A stretch of 64,000 bases of DNA from Acetobacter garciniae (GCF_017377735.1 NZ_JAFVMH010000001.1:62001-126000); one strand, 5' to 3'. Positions 46,243-56,304 are shown, numbered from the stretch's first letter. Translations and numbers: made by a program. Notes: generated from the letters alone by a model not told the origin.

Positions 46243-47772
46243 ATGCCAACCATCCCGCCACCGGTCGCCCCCACGCCGCAGGCCCGGCCCCCTGCCGGGC
46301 CGCCACCGCAAGTTCAGGCCTCCACCGCCCCGGACCCCGCCATTGCGCAGGGGGCCAGTTGCCGCACCAAGATCGTCGCGACCCTGGGCCCCGCTTCGTC
46401 GGATTACGACACCATCCGTGACCTTGCCCTTGCCGGGGCGGATGTGTTTCGCTTCAATTTCTCGCACGGGACGCATCAGGACCATGCCGCCCGCCATGCG
46501 CTGGTGCGGCGCATAGAGGCCGAACTGGGCCGCCCGATCGGTATTCTGGCCGACATGCAGGGCCCCAAGCTGCGGGTGGGTAATTTTGCCGGTGGCCGGG
46601 TCGTGCTTGTGCCCGGTGCGTCCTTCCGTCTCGACCTGTCGGACAGCCCGGGGGATGCCACGCGCGTCTGCCTGCCGCACCCCGAGATCATTGCCGTTGC
46701 AGTGCCGGGCAGCCGCCTTTTGATGGATGACGGCAAGCTGGCTGTGGTGGTGGAGGAAACCGGCCCCGGCTGGCTGCGCACGCGGGTGGAGGTCGGCGGC
46801 CCGCTATCGGACCACAAGGGCGTGAACGTGCCCGATGTCACCCTGCCCATTCCCGCCCTGACGGCAAAGGACAAGGCGGACCTTGCCTTCGCGCTGGAAC
46901 TGGGGGTGGACTATATCGCCCTGTCCTTCGTGCAGAGGCCGCAGGACCTGATCGAGGCGCGTGCATTGATTGGCGAACGCGCGTCGCTGCTGGCCAAGCT
47001 GGAAAAACCCCAGGCGGTCGAAAACCTGGCCCCCATCCTGGAACTGGCCGATGCGGTGATGGTCGCGCGCGGCGATCTGGGCGTGGAACTCCCGCCCGAG
47101 AGTGTGCCGCTGATCCAGAAACGCATCATCCGCGAAGCCCGGCGCCTGGGCAAGCCCGTGGTGGTGGCCACCCAGATGCTCGAGAGCATGATCAACGCTC
47201 CCACCCCCACAAGGGCGGAGGCATCGGACGTGGCGACGGCCGTGTTCGACGGGGCCGATGCGGTGATGCTGTCCGCCGAATCCGCTGTGGGGCAATACCC
47301 GCGTGAGGCGGTGCGGATCATGAACCGTATCCTGTGGCGGGTGGAACAGGACGGGGGCTGGCGCGCGCAGATGGCCGCCGCCCGCCTTGCGCCGGAGGAT
47401 TACGTGGCCGACGCCATTGCCAGCGCTGTCCAGCAGGTGGCCGATACGCTGCATGCCTGCGCCATCGTCGCCTACACGCACCGGGGGGCCACGGCCCTGC
47501 GCATTGCACGCGAACGGCCGGGTTGCCCGGTTCTGGGCGTGACCCCCATGTTGCAGGCGGCCCGCCGCCTTGCCCTTGTCTGGGGCGTGCAGGCCTGTCT
47601 CAGCCCGCCGCACACGGCCCACACCACGGTCGAAAGCATTGTGGAGGCTGCGCGCGACGTGGTGGCCCGCGCGGGCATGGGGGCTGTGGGCGATTCGGTC
47701 GTGGTCGCGGCGGGCATGCCTTTTGGCGTCAGCGGCTCGACCAATCTGCTCAGGGTGGTCACACTCAACTGA
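46243..47772 (+). CDS. pyk: Pyruvate kinase
   Basis: 509 residues from ATG 46243 with GAGAAAGGA upstream; about 38 Pro/Ala-rich residues precede the usual start of the fold. Motifs: RTKIVATLGP (41-50), NFSHG (72-76), DMQGPKLR (104-111), ALSFVQRP, AKLEKP with the active-site Lys, MVARGDLGVELP and TQMLESMINAPTPTRAE. It transfers phosphate from phosphoenolpyruvate to ADP. In these bacteria, which have limited EMP flux, it serves the Entner-Doudoroff and C3/C2 routes. The effector-binding C-terminal domain is intact. Confidence 0.97.
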   Translation: MPTIPPPVAPTPQARPPAGPPPQVQASTAPDPAIAQGASCRTKIVATLGPASSDYDTIRDLALAGADVFRFNFSHGTHQDHAARHALVRRIEAELGRPIGILADMQGPKLRVGNFAGGRVVLVPGASFRLDLSDSPGDATRVCLPHPEIIAVAVPGSRLLMDDGKLAVVVEETGPGWLRTRVEVGGPLSDHKGVNVPDVTLPIPALTAKDKADLAFALELGVDYIALSFVQRPQDLIEARALIGERASLLAKLEKPQAVENLAPILELADAVMVARGDLGVELPPESVPLIQKRIIREARRLGKPVVVATQMLESMINAPTPTRAEASDVATAVFDGADAVMLSAESAVGQYPREAVRIMNRILWRVEQDGGWRAQMAAARLAPEDYVADAIASAVQQVADTLHACAIVAYTHRGATALRIARERPGCPVLGVTPMLQAARRLALVWGVQACLSPPHTAHTTVESIVEAARDVVARAGMGAVGDSVVVAAGMPFGVSGSTNLLRVVTLN

Positions 47773-47874
47773 GGAAGGGTAGCCAGGGGGCGCGCTTTTC
47801 AGGTTATGAGAGTAGAGAGACGCACGAACCGGCCGAAACGGCTTTGATACGCAAGATGCAGGACAGGAGGCACA

Positions 47875-49086
47875 ATGGCACAGGCTCGGCACAAGGGGCT
47901 GGACAGACGGAGTGTGCTCAAGGTGTTGTCGGGAGCGTCCGCCGGTCTGGTTCTTGGCGGTGCCGCGCGCGCGCCCACCGACCCCCAAACCGCCCGCCCG
48001 CCCGATGTCACCACCCTGCCCCCCCGCCAGTGGGGGCCGGATGCCCCGCCATCCTACACGCCCGACCCGGATGTGATCGCGGTGGATCGTTCCTTCCGCG
48101 ACCTGCTTTACGGCGGGGCGGTCATCCAGCGTGTGTGGGACAAGGGCCTGTGGCTGGAAGGCCCGGCCTGGTCGGCGCAGGGGCGCTACCTTCTGTTCAG
48201 CGATATCGTGGCAAGCCGCCAATACCGTTACCTGTGGGAAACGGGGGAGGTCACGCTCTTCCGGCCGGAATCCTACAACGCCAACGGCAACACGTTCGAT
48301 TATCAGGGCCGCCAGATTTCATGCGAGCATTTTCTGCGCCGGGTCATTCGCTGGGAACATGACGGCTCGGCCCGGGTCGTGGCCGAACATTATGACGGCC
48401 ACCCGCTGAATTCCCCCAACGACGTGATCGCCCATCCCGATGGCAGCATCTGGTTCACCGATCCGGGATACGGCACCGGCCTTGCCGAAGGCCATACCGA
48501 CATCCCCGGGGGCGAGGCCAATCCACGCGGGCGGCTGCGCTGGCAGGTCGGGCAGGAACTGGTGGGGGCCGTGGGTGGGGTGCGCCGCCAGTCCGACCAT
48601 ACGTTCCGTATCGACCCCACGGGCCGGATCGACGTGGTGCTGACACAGGAACAACTGCCCAACCCCAACGGGCTTTGCTTTTCGCCCGATTTTTCGCGGC
48701 TTTATGTGGTCTCCACCGGGCGGCAGGAAGGGGCTTACGGTCACGATGGCGACCTGGCCGTGCATGTCTTCGACCTGCACAAGGAAGAACTGCCTTTGTC
48801 CAACCCCAGGCTGTTCACCAACATGCGCTTCGAAGGGGTGCAGATGGGCCCGGACGGGCTGCGGGCGGATGTCTACGGCAATATCTGGTGCGGTGTCAGC
48901 GGCCCGCTGGGGCTGTGCGGCGTGTTCGTCTTCAACCCCGAAGGCCAGTTGATCGGGCGTATCCGCCTGCCCCAGGGTGTCTCCAACGTGACCTTTGGCG
49001 GCCCCAAGCGCGACTGGCTGTTCATGTGCGCGGGGCAGTCGCTCTATCGCCTTCAGGTAAACACGCAGGGTGCCGCCCCGGCATAA
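47875..49086 (+). CDS. Periplasmic gluconolactonase (SMP-30 family) with Tat signal
   Basis: 403 residues. A twin-arginine signal (LDRRSVLKVLSGASAGLVLGG) shows folded export. The SMP-30 six-bladed propeller has the calcium ligands in LEGPAWSAQG, SPNDVIAHPDGSIWFTDPGYG, PNPNGLCFSPD and ADVYGNIWCGV. It hydrolyses D-glucono-1,5-lactone to gluconate in the periplasm, directly after membrane-bound glucose dehydrogenase (gcd, right edge). Stands alone after pyk. Confidence 0.92.
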   Translation: MAQARHKGLDRRSVLKVLSGASAGLVLGGAARAPTDPQTARPPDVTTLPPRQWGPDAPPSYTPDPDVIAVDRSFRDLLYGGAVIQRVWDKGLWLEGPAWSAQGRYLLFSDIVASRQYRYLWETGEVTLFRPESYNANGNTFDYQGRQISCEHFLRRVIRWEHDGSARVVAEHYDGHPLNSPNDVIAHPDGSIWFTDPGYGTGLAEGHTDIPGGEANPRGRLRWQVGQELVGAVGGVRRQSDHTFRIDPTGRIDVVLTQEQLPNPNGLCFSPDFSRLYVVSTGRQEGAYGHDGDLAVHVFDLHKEELPLSNPRLFTNMRFEGVQMGPDGLRADVYGNIWCGVSGPLGLCGVFVFNPEGQLIGRIRLPQGVSNVTFGGPKRDWLFMCAGQSLYRLQVNTQGAAPA

Positions 49087-49242
49087 TGCGAGTGCCGCAA
49101 GGCTTCACGGAGGCGCCGTGGTAGACGCAATATCACGCGCATATCCTGTCGGATCAGTCGGGCCTGTAGAAGGGGATGCGATGCGTCCCCCACCCTGCAG
49201 CTACGGGCTCTCTTGCCTTATAATAGGCACATCCCCACAGGG

Positions 49243-49464
49243 TCAGTGGCAGCCGCCACCCGTGCGATCGCAGCCATTGCACTGCCCGCAGCCGCTCTTG
49301 ACCGGCAGGCGCCCGCGCTGTTCGCACTGCTCACGCCATGCGCCGGCGGGCAGCAGGCGTGCGCCCCCGCGCCATAATGGTGCGGTCAGGGCAGGGGCCA
49401 GCCGCTGGAGCCAGTACAGCAGGCAGAAAGCCAGAACAAGACAGACGACACTTACCTGAACCAT
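49243..49464 (-). CDS. FeoB-associated Cys-rich membrane protein
   Basis: 73 residues. One membrane segment (VSVVCLVLAFCLLYWLQ) is followed by a Cys-rich tail KSGCGQCNGCDRTGGGCH. The same architecture is seen in FeoB-associated small proteins. It lies 27 bp after feoB on the same strand, completing the operon feoA-feoB-this gene. The Cys cluster may bind iron or an Fe-S cluster and control FeoB. Confidence 0.82.
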   Translation of the reverse strand: MVQVSVVCLVLAFCLLYWLQRLAPALTAPLWRGGARLLPAGAWREQCEQRGRLPVKSGCGQCNGCDRTGGGCH

Positions 49465-49491
49465 GACACGGTCCTTTCAGACCGGCTTTAC

Positions 49492-51399
49492 TCAGCCAGC
49501 CAGCATTCTTGTTATATGGTAGGTGATGAACGCCGCTCCATAGGCCATGGCGAAAAGATACAGGGCCGTTACCCACACCATCCGCCACGACGCGGTTTCG
49601 CGCCGGATCACGGCCAGGGTGGAAAAGCATTGCGGCGCGTAGACATACCACACCAGCAGCGACAACGCGGTCGCCAGGCTCCATTGGGAGGACAGGAGCG
49701 GCATCAGGCTGGCGGCGGTATCCGTATCGGCCGCACCCACCGAATACACCGTGCCCAAGGCGCTGACTGCCACCTCACGCGCCGCAAGGCCGGGAATAAG
49801 CGCCACGCAGATCTGCCAGTTGAAGCCGATCGGCTGGAACAAAGGCAGCATGAAATGCCCGATACGCCCGGCCAGGCTCCAGTCTATGGCGGGGCCAGTG
49901 GCCCCCGGCGGTGGTGCCGGGTAGGAGGATAGCGCCCACATGATGACGCTGAGCGTGACGATGATCCCCCCCACGCGGGAGAGGAAAATCCGCGCGCGCT
50001 GCCACAGTTCCTGCGCCAGGTTGCGCAGGCTGGGCATGCGGTAGTCGGGCAGTTCCAGCAGCAGGGGGTGTTCTTCCCGTTCGCCCGTTTTCAGCACACG
50101 CGCCACCACCAGCGCGCTGAGAATACCCAGCGCGTAAAGGGCGAACAGGACCAGCCCCTGCAGGTTGAACACGCCCAGCACCTGCCGGTGGGGAATGAAC
50201 GCGCCGATCAGCAGCGCATAGACAGGCAGCCGGGCCGAACACGTCATGAGCGGGGCGATCAGGATGGTCACCATCCTGTCACGCGGGTTCTGGATCGTGC
50301 GCGTGGACATGATGCCCGGCACCGCGCAGGCAAAGCTGGACAGCAGCGGAATGAACGAACGCCCGCTCAGCCCGGCCGAGGCCATAAGGCGGTCCAGCAT
50401 GAAGGCGGCACGCGGCAGGTAGCCCGATTCCTCCAGCGCCAGGATCCACAGGAACAGGATAAGGATCTGCGGCAGGAACACGATCACCGTTCCCGCCCCG
50501 GCAATAATACCGTCCACCGCAAGGCCGCGCAGCACGCCCTCGGGCAGGATGGAACCCACGAACGCGCCAAACCCGTCCATCAGGCTTTGCAACCCGTCCA
50601 TGAACGGTTGCGCCCAGGAAAACACGGCCTGGAACATGATGAACAGCAGCACGAACAGGATCGCCATGCCCCACACAGGGTGCAGGACCCAGCGGTCAAG
50701 CACGTCTTCCAGCTTCTTGCGACCGGTGCGTGTGCGGGTGACGCAGCTATTCAGCAGGCGGTGCACTTCGGCGTGCAGGTCTGTCGTCGGGGGCAGGGGG
50801 GCGGGCGGGGTGGGCAGCGGCTGGTCGAGGGCTGCCAGCAGTTCGGCGGCCCCCCCACGCCGGGTGCCCACGGCGGTCACGATCGGCAGGCCAAGTTCGG
50901 CCCCCAGGCGCGGCACATCCACCGACAGCCCCTGGCGTTCCAGCGTGTCCACCATGTTCAGGACCACCAGCATGGGGCGGCCCAGTTGCTTGAGTTCAAG
51001 CACGAAGCGCAGGTGCAGGCGCAGGTTTGTCGCCGCGATCACGCATATCAGCAGGTCGGGGGCGGGCTCGCCCTTGTAGCGGCCCATGCATACGTCACGG
51101 GTTACGGCTTCGTCCGGGCTTGTGGCAGTCAGGCTGTAGGTGCCCGGCAGGTCGAGCACCTGCACCTTGCGCCCAGCCGGGGTGACAAGGCGGCCCGCCT
51201 TGCGTTCGACCGTCACCCCTGCGTAGTTGGCCACTTTCTGGCGGCTGCCGGTCAACTGGTTGAAAAGTGCCGTCTTGCCGCAGTTCGGGTTGCCCACCAG
51301 GGCCACGCGTAAGGGTGCGCCCGCCTGCCCGGTCGCGTCATTGTGTACGCCGTGCAAGGTGGTAACGCCCGCGGGGGGAGTGGCGGGCATGACCGTCAT
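49492..51399 (-). CDS. feoB: Ferrous iron transporter FeoB
   Basis: 635 residues, on the short side. The G domain has G1 GNPNCGKT (36-43), G2 GVTVE (61-65), G3 DLPG (83-86) and G4 NMVD (148-151). A short GDI-like segment precedes the membrane domain, with two Gate motifs (FACAVPGIMSTRTIQ and LIPGLAAREVAVSALG). It imports Fe2+ under low oxygen. The gene starts two bases after feoA. The C-terminus is truncated relative to 770-residue forms, as in many alphaproteobacteria. Confidence 0.96.
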   Translation of the reverse strand: MTVMPATPPAGVTTLHGVHNDATGQAGAPLRVALVGNPNCGKTALFNQLTGSRQKVANYAGVTVERKAGRLVTPAGRKVQVLDLPGTYSLTATSPDEAVTRDVCMGRYKGEPAPDLLICVIAATNLRLHLRFVLELKQLGRPMLVVLNMVDTLERQGLSVDVPRLGAELGLPIVTAVGTRRGGAAELLAALDQPLPTPPAPLPPTTDLHAEVHRLLNSCVTRTRTGRKKLEDVLDRWVLHPVWGMAILFVLLFIMFQAVFSWAQPFMDGLQSLMDGFGAFVGSILPEGVLRGLAVDGIIAGAGTVIVFLPQILILFLWILALEESGYLPRAAFMLDRLMASAGLSGRSFIPLLSSFACAVPGIMSTRTIQNPRDRMVTILIAPLMTCSARLPVYALLIGAFIPHRQVLGVFNLQGLVLFALYALGILSALVVARVLKTGEREEHPLLLELPDYRMPSLRNLAQELWQRARIFLSRVGGIIVTLSVIMWALSSYPAPPPGATGPAIDWSLAGRIGHFMLPLFQPIGFNWQICVALIPGLAAREVAVSALGTVYSVGAADTDTAASLMPLLSSQWSLATALSLLVWYVYAPQCFSTLAVIRRETASWRMVWVTALYLFAMAYGAAFITYHITRMLAG

Positions 51400-51401
51400 G
51401 C

Positions 51402-51683
51402 CTAGGCAGCCACCTCTAGCGGCGGGGTGGAGGGGGCAGGTGTCGCGCCTGCCTGGCGCAGCACGATCCGTTCGGCTTCCGCCCGGCGCAGGGCGAAACG
51501 GGTGAAGCCGATTTCCACAGCCATGGGGTCGTGCCCTACGGGGCCAAGGGCCACCACACGCACGGGCTCACCCGGCACAAAGCCCAGTTCGCTGAGCCTG
51601 CGCGCCACCATGTCCTGCGCCGAACGGGCCTGGACATGGTCGATCACACCGCTGTGCAGAAGGGGAAGGTTGGTAAGGAGCAT
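51402..51683 (-). CDS. feoA: Ferrous iron transport protein FeoA
   Basis: 93 residues from ATG 51683; a GTG at 51728 would add 15. The SH3-like FeoA fold reads NLPLLHSGVIDHVQARSAQD, then RRLSELGFVPGEPVRVVALG with the conserved LGF-x-PG, and ends in the beta-strand VEIGFTRFALRRAEAERI. It supports FeoB in Fe2+ uptake. First gene of the feo operon. Confidence 0.9.
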   Translation of the reverse strand: MLLTNLPLLHSGVIDHVQARSAQDMVARRLSELGFVPGEPVRVVALGPVGHDPMAVEIGFTRFALRRAEAERIVLRQAGATPAPSTPPLEVAA

Positions 51684-51746
51684 GCTTCCTGTATCCTGCG
51701 CTCGGGCAGCGGGCTGGCCGGACAGCACGACCCTGACTGCCTTACT

Positions 51747-51761
51747 TGAGAATGATCCTTA
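51747..51761 (-). promoter_or_regulatory. Fur-box-like site upstream of feoA
   Basis: The 15-mer TGAGAATGATCCTTA matches 11 of 14 defined positions of the 7-1-7 Fur core (TGATAATNATTATCA). It lies about 65 bp upstream of the feoA start, where iron-dependent repression would be expected. Confidence 0.45.
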
Positions 51762-52010
51762 ATTCCGATTTCAGGATTTGTCCATTGCGCGATGCTCGGG
51801 GGTGGTAGGCGTTTATGCGTCACGCGCGCCGTGCCGCAGGCTGCCACCCGGCGGGGCTGGAGCCTCCCATGCCGGGGGAGATGAGAATTTTACGTGCATT
51901 CTCCCGCCGGGGCGGCTATCTGTGCGCCACGCAAACACCACAGCGACCCCTTGCCGCTCCTTCCTGGCAGAAGACGGTGGCCCGGCGCGCACGAAAAATC
52001 AGGTCTATTC

Positions 52011-53828
52011 ATGGATATCCGCAATATAGCCATCATCGCCCACGTTGACCACGGCAAGACGACACTGGTTGATGAACTGCTCAAGCAGTCCGGCTCCTTC
52101 CGAGAAAACCAGGCCGTTGCCGAACGTGCGATGGACAGCAACGATCTGGAACGCGAGCGTGGCATTACCATTCTCGCCAAATGTACCTCCGTTGTATGGC
52201 AGAATACGCGTATCAACATCATCGACACGCCCGGACACGCCGATTTCGGCGGTGAGGTCGAACGTATCCTGAGCATGGTGGACGGCGCGATCGTGCTGGT
52301 GGACTCGGCCGAAGGTGCTCTGCCGCAGACCAAGTTCGTGGTCGGCAAGGCCCTTGCACGCGGTCTCAAGCCGATTGTGGTGGTGAACAAGATCGATCGT
52401 GGCGATGCCCGCCCCGACGAAGTGCATAACGAAATCTTCGACCTGTTCGCAGCCCTTGGCGCCAATGACGAACAGCTCGACTTTCCCATGCTGTTCGCAT
52501 CAGGCCGCCAGGGCTGGGCGGATGAAACGCTGGACGGGGCCCGCAAGGACCTGAGCCCGATGTTCGACCTGATCCTGCGCCATGTGCCCGCCCCGGTGCT
52601 GGACAAGGAAAAGCCGTTCGCCATGACGGCCACCATCCTGGAAAGCGACAACTTTCTGGGTCGCGTGCTGACCGGTCGTGTGGAACAGGGCCGCGCGCGC
52701 GTGAACATGCCGGTCAAGGTGCTGCGCGCCGATGGTTCCGTGGTGGAAACCGGGCGCCTGACCAAGCTTCTGTCCTTCCGCGGGCTTGACCGCGTGGCGG
52801 TCGAGGAAGTGGAAGCAGGCGATATCGTGGCCGTGGCCGGTCTGTCCCAGGCCACCATTCCCGACACCATTGCCGCCCCCGAGCAGGACGCGCCCCTGGT
52901 CGCCATTCCGGTTGACCCGCCGACCCTGTCCATGACCTTCCGCCTGAACGATGGCCCGCTGGGTGGCCGCGAAGGCAAGAAGGTGACATCGCGCCAGATC
53001 CGTGACCGCCTGTTCAAGGAAACGGAAAGCAACATCGCCATCCGCGTGACCGACAGCCCTGAAAGCGAGGCGTTCGAGGTGGCGGGGCGCGGCGAACTCC
53101 AGCTTGGCGTGCTGATCGAGACCATGCGGCGCGAAGGCTTCGAACTGACCATCGGCCGTCCGCGCGTCCTGTTCCGCAATAACGAGGAAACGGGCGAGCG
53201 CGAGGAACCGTACGAAGAAGTCACGATCGACGTGGATGAGCCCTATTCGGGCGTCGTGGTCGAGAAAATGTCCATGCGCAAGGGGCAGATGCAGGATATG
53301 CGTCCCTCCGGCGGGGACAAGGTGCGCCTGATGTTCACCATCCCCTCACGCGGGTTGATCGGCTATCACGGCGAATTCCTGACCGATACGCGCGGCACCG
53401 GTATCATGAACCGCCTGTTCTCCCATTACGGGCCTTATGCGGGTCCGGTGGAAGGGCGCCGCAACGGGTCGCTGATTTCGGCCGAAGACGGCACCACCAC
53501 CCAGTATTCCCTGTTCTCGTTGCAGGATCGCGGCACGCTGTTCGTGGATGCGGGTGAAACGGTGTACCAGGGCATGATCATTGGCGAGCATTCGCGTGAG
53601 AACGACCTGGAAGTGAACCCGATTCGTGAAAAGAAGCTCACGAACATGCGCGCTTCCGGCAAGGACGAAGCCCTGCTGCTGACCCCGCCGCGCCGTATGT
53701 CGCTCGAACAGGCCATTGCCTATATCGAGGACGATGAACTGGTGGAAGTCACCCCCTCCGCCATTCGCCTGCGCAAGCGTTACCTGGACCCCCACGAACG
53801 CAAGAAGCGCTCCAAGACCGAAGGCTAA
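52011..53828 (+). CDS. typA: Ribosome-associated translational GTPase TypA/BipA
   Basis: 605 residues from ATG 52011, the usual length. G motifs: AHVDHGKTT (10-18), the RERGITI switch [15 protein letters not shown] (72-85) and NKID. An EF-G-like domain II, domain III and the TypA-specific C-terminal domain ([20 protein letters not shown]) follow. It binds the ribosome and is required for assembly or growth under stress, including cold. Divergent from feoA; ends at a strong terminator. Confidence 0.97.
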   Translation: MDIRNIAIIAHVDHGKTTLVDELLKQSGSFRENQAVAERAMDSNDLERERGITILAKCTSVVWQNTRINIIDTPGHADFGGEVERILSMVDGAIVLVDSAEGALPQTKFVVGKALARGLKPIVVVNKIDRGDARPDEVHNEIFDLFAALGANDEQLDFPMLFASGRQGWADETLDGARKDLSPMFDLILRHVPAPVLDKEKPFAMTATILESDNFLGRVLTGRVEQGRARVNMPVKVLRADGSVVETGRLTKLLSFRGLDRVAVEEVEAGDIVAVAGLSQATIPDTIAAPEQDAPLVAIPVDPPTLSMTFRLNDGPLGGREGKKVTSRQIRDRLFKETESNIAIRVTDSPESEAFEVAGRGELQLGVLIETMRREGFELTIGRPRVLFRNNEETGEREEPYEEVTIDVDEPYSGVVVEKMSMRKGQMQDMRPSGGDKVRLMFTIPSRGLIGYHGEFLTDTRGTGIMNRLFSHYGPYAGPVEGRRNGSLISAEDGTTTQYSLFSLQDRGTLFVDAGETVYQGMIIGEHSRENDLEVNPIREKKLTNMRASGKDEALLLTPPRRMSLEQAIAYIEDDELVEVTPSAIRLRKRYLDPHERKKRSKTEG

Positions 53829-54182
53829 AGCCTTCCCGGCCCATCCCCGGTTTCATATCGGGGGTGGGTTGTGTCCGCATTGTGGCTGCGGCCCCTGTTT
53901 TTTTCAGGGCGCACGCAACGCGGATCGCCCCCTTGGCACAGCCCGATACCAGCAAAACCGCCCCTGCCACGGGGCGGTTTTGTTTTGCGCCCAGAGCTTT
54001 GTGGCCACAATAGGGCGAGTCTGGGCCGTAGGTGAGAAAGGGTGCTCTATAGATAAAATTTTAAGTCAAGACGGCATGTTAGGGCCATGGTAAAGACTAT
54101 TCATAACCGGCGGAAACCATTTGCTGCCGCATGTAGCGGATAGAGACAGGTGTTCGGCACCGGTTTTATTGGAGATATGGAT
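53829..54182. other. 354-bp intergenic region with terminator
   Basis: Holds the typA terminator (53953-53986) in its left part and the promoter of the small secreted protein in its right part (AT-rich stretch GATAAAATTTTAAGTC near 54050). No gene recognised. Confidence 0.5.
53953..53986 (+). terminator. Intrinsic terminator after typA
   Basis: AAAACCGCCCC (53954-53964) pairs with GGGGCGGTTTT (53971-53981), 11 bp with a 6-nt loop, followed by GTTTT. Confidence 0.9.
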
Positions 54183-54431
54183 ATGAATTCTCGTCACCTG
54201 CTTGCCGCTCTGTCCACTGTTGCCCTGCTGGGCGCTGCTGTCCCGTCCTTCGCGCAGGAAACGGCGGCGCCGGCCGCCCCCACCGCGCCGAGCGCACCTG
54301 CTGCCCCCACCGCACCGCAGGCGCCCAGCGCTTCAAGCGAAAAGGCAGCCGCCAAGCATCACACCAAGCATAGCAAGCACACCAAGAAAAGCACGGAAGA
54401 GGCAGCGCCTGCGACTGGCTCTGGCCAGTAA
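54183..54431 (+). CDS. Small secreted Ala/Pro- and Lys/His-rich protein
   Basis: 82 residues from ATG 54183 with GGAG eight bases upstream. The signal peptide ends SFA|QE. The mature 60 residues consist of Ala/Pro/Thr/Ser repeats, then KAAAKHHTKHSKHTKKSTEE. No fold expected. A terminator follows. Function unknown; it may be cationic envelope protein or a metal/acid buffer. Confidence 0.75.
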   Translation: MNSRHLLAALSTVALLGAAVPSFAQETAAPAAPTAPSAPAAPTAPQAPSASSEKAAAKHHTKHSKHTKKSTEEAAPATGSGQ

Positions 54432-54494
54432 TCGGCCAGCGGCTTCACCCCGCATCGGGGTGACGCATCATGTGTCGGATAAGTGTGTACTACA

Positions 54495-54527
54495 AAGGGG
54501 CCGGGCGATTTCGTCTGGCCCTTTTTT
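54495..54527 (+). terminator. Intrinsic terminator after the small secreted gene
   Basis: AAAGGGGCCGGGCG pairs with CGTCTGGCCCTTTT over 14 positions (three G-U pairs), followed by a T-run. Confidence 0.8.
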
Positions 54528-54640
54528 GTTGGAAGGGGCGCGGCCCTGACTGCTCGACTACGGGCAGGAAGGCCAGCCTTCGGGGCCGGTAGCAGGGGGG
54601 GCATAGCGGTGGGGCCCGGGTAGCGGGCAGGCGGGTTTTG

Positions 54641-55897
54641 TCAGGCGTAGCGGCTCAGCGGCAGGTCCAGGGCCGGGATATCGGGCTTCCTGCCTGCGAT
54701 CAGGTCGGCAATCAGCTGGCCCGAGGCACAGGCCGTGCTCCAGCCGAAGCCCCCATGCCCGGTATTGAGCCACAGATTGCCAAATCCCCCCGCCGGGCCA
54801 ATGACCGGTGCGCCATCGGGCGTGCAGGGGCGTAGCCCGCTCCAATAGGTGGCGGCAGCCAGGTCGCCCCCGCCGAACAGTTCCGAAAAAGACAATTCAA
54901 GCACTGTGCGCCGCCTGGGGTTCAGCCTGAGGTTATAGCCGGCCATCTCGACCCCACCCGCCACGCGAATGCGCCCGCCCAGCCGGGTGATGGAAACGCC
55001 ATTGGCGCTATCGGTCACGGTGGCCAGCGGGGCGTGGCTTTCATCCGTCAAAGGCAGGGTGAGCGAATAGCCCTTGACCGGGTAGACCGGCAGGCGAAGG
55101 CCCAGGGGCCGCAGCAGAAGCGGGCTGTAGCTGCCCATGGCCACCACGTAGGCGTCTGCCCGCATATGCCCGGCATCGGTGCGCACGGACATGATCCGGT
55201 CTGTCGCGGCGTCCAGCCCTTCCACTGCGGTGTCGAACATGAAACGCACCCCACTGGCCTGGGCCATGCGCGCAAGCCGTGCGGTAAAGACGGACGCATC
55301 CCCCGACTGGTCATCGGGCAGGAAAACGCCCCCTTTCAGCAAGGCGGCGGCATGGGCCAGACCCGGCTCGTGTTCCAGAACTTCGTCCATGTCCAGCAGG
55401 CGTACGGCCGTGCCGTTATCGGCCAGCTTGCGCAGCATGGGCTGGACCCGCGCCATCTGCCGTTCGGTACGGAAAAGCTGGATATGCCCGCTTTGGCGGT
55501 CGTCATAGGTTATGCCCGTCTCGTCGCGCAGCGTATCGAGACAGTGGCGATTATACGCCCCCAGCCGCGCCAGCCGTGCCAGTGTCACCGCATGGGCGTG
55601 GGCGCTCCGGCCCTTCATCGCCATAAGCGACCAGCGCAGCAGGGCGGGGTCCATGCCCCTGCCCATGGCAAGGGCAGTACGAGCGGGGTGCAGCAGCCAG
55701 TCCAGCGGCTGGCGCGGCGGCCCGCCCACACCACCCCACGCGCCGATACTGGCGAAAATCTGCCCCCCCGGCGCGCGTGAGGTTTCCATGGCGGGGGCGG
55801 GCTGGCGGTCGATCACGGTGACCTCGTGCCCCAGCCTGGCCAGATACCACGCGGACGTCACCCCGATGACCCCGGCCCCAAGAACGATGACTTGCAC
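54641..55897 (-). CDS. dadA: D-amino acid dehydrogenase small subunit DadA
   Basis: 418 residues. The FAD-binding motif VIVLGAGVIGVTSAWYLARL begins at residue 3; the DadA signatures YDDRQSGHIQLFRTERQ and GLRPCTPDGAPVIGPAGGFGNLW and a C-terminal GHGGFGWSTACASGQLIADL are present. It oxidises D-amino acids, mainly D-alanine, to keto acids and passes electrons to the respiratory chain at the inner membrane. No alanine racemase gene adjoins it. Confidence 0.93.
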   Translation of the reverse strand: MQVIVLGAGVIGVTSAWYLARLGHEVTVIDRQPAPAMETSRAPGGQIFASIGAWGGVGGPPRQPLDWLLHPARTALAMGRGMDPALLRWSLMAMKGRSAHAHAVTLARLARLGAYNRHCLDTLRDETGITYDDRQSGHIQLFRTERQMARVQPMLRKLADNGTAVRLLDMDEVLEHEPGLAHAAALLKGGVFLPDDQSGDASVFTARLARMAQASGVRFMFDTAVEGLDAATDRIMSVRTDAGHMRADAYVVAMGSYSPLLLRPLGLRLPVYPVKGYSLTLPLTDESHAPLATVTDSANGVSITRLGGRIRVAGGVEMAGYNLRLNPRRRTVLELSFSELFGGGDLAAATYWSGLRPCTPDGAPVIGPAGGFGNLWLNTGHGGFGWSTACASGQLIADLIAGRKPDIPALDLPLSRYA

Positions 55898-56304
55898 GGT
55901 TTCATCCTTAAGAGAGGATGGACAAACTCTGTTGCGATCCTAGCGCGCTGTGCCCCTGCTCTCAAACCCTGTTGCCGCCTGGGTTGCACAGGCCGCATTG
56001 CCCAACCGCCCCGCGCGGGTTCCAAGGCGAGCCACCGAGCCACCGAGCCACCGAGCCACCGAGCCACCGAGCCACCGAGCCCAACAGGCCGCCAGGGGTG
56101 CGCGCAGACCCCACAGCCCATACCGGATCACGCCAGTCCAACACGCCCGGCAGCCACGCGAGATTCTAGGCTGGTGATGAACGGGGCTTTACAGGGGCAG
56201 CGGAGAAGGCATGACGGTTCAAGCAGGGAGCCGATCACAGCGGGGGCATGCGGGTAGGGGCTGTAACACGCTTGCGATAAGCCCATATCCATTGCGCCTG
56301 CCTG
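55898..56304. other. 407-bp intergenic region with tandem octamers
   Basis: Between dadA (its promoter side) and the end of the ferredoxin-NADP reductase gene. It contains six 8-bp tandem repeats (56031-56078) and no convincing gene. Confidence 0.6.
56031..56078. repeat. Six tandem copies of GCCACCGA
   Basis: Six perfect, uninterrupted 8-bp units in a noncoding region. Not CRISPR: no spacers. Likely a variable-number tandem repeat. Confidence 0.95.

Noticed and set aside
56031..56078. CRISPR array
   Set aside because: Tandem units are 8 bp with no spacers; the 59106-59160 repeats are likewise spacerless.
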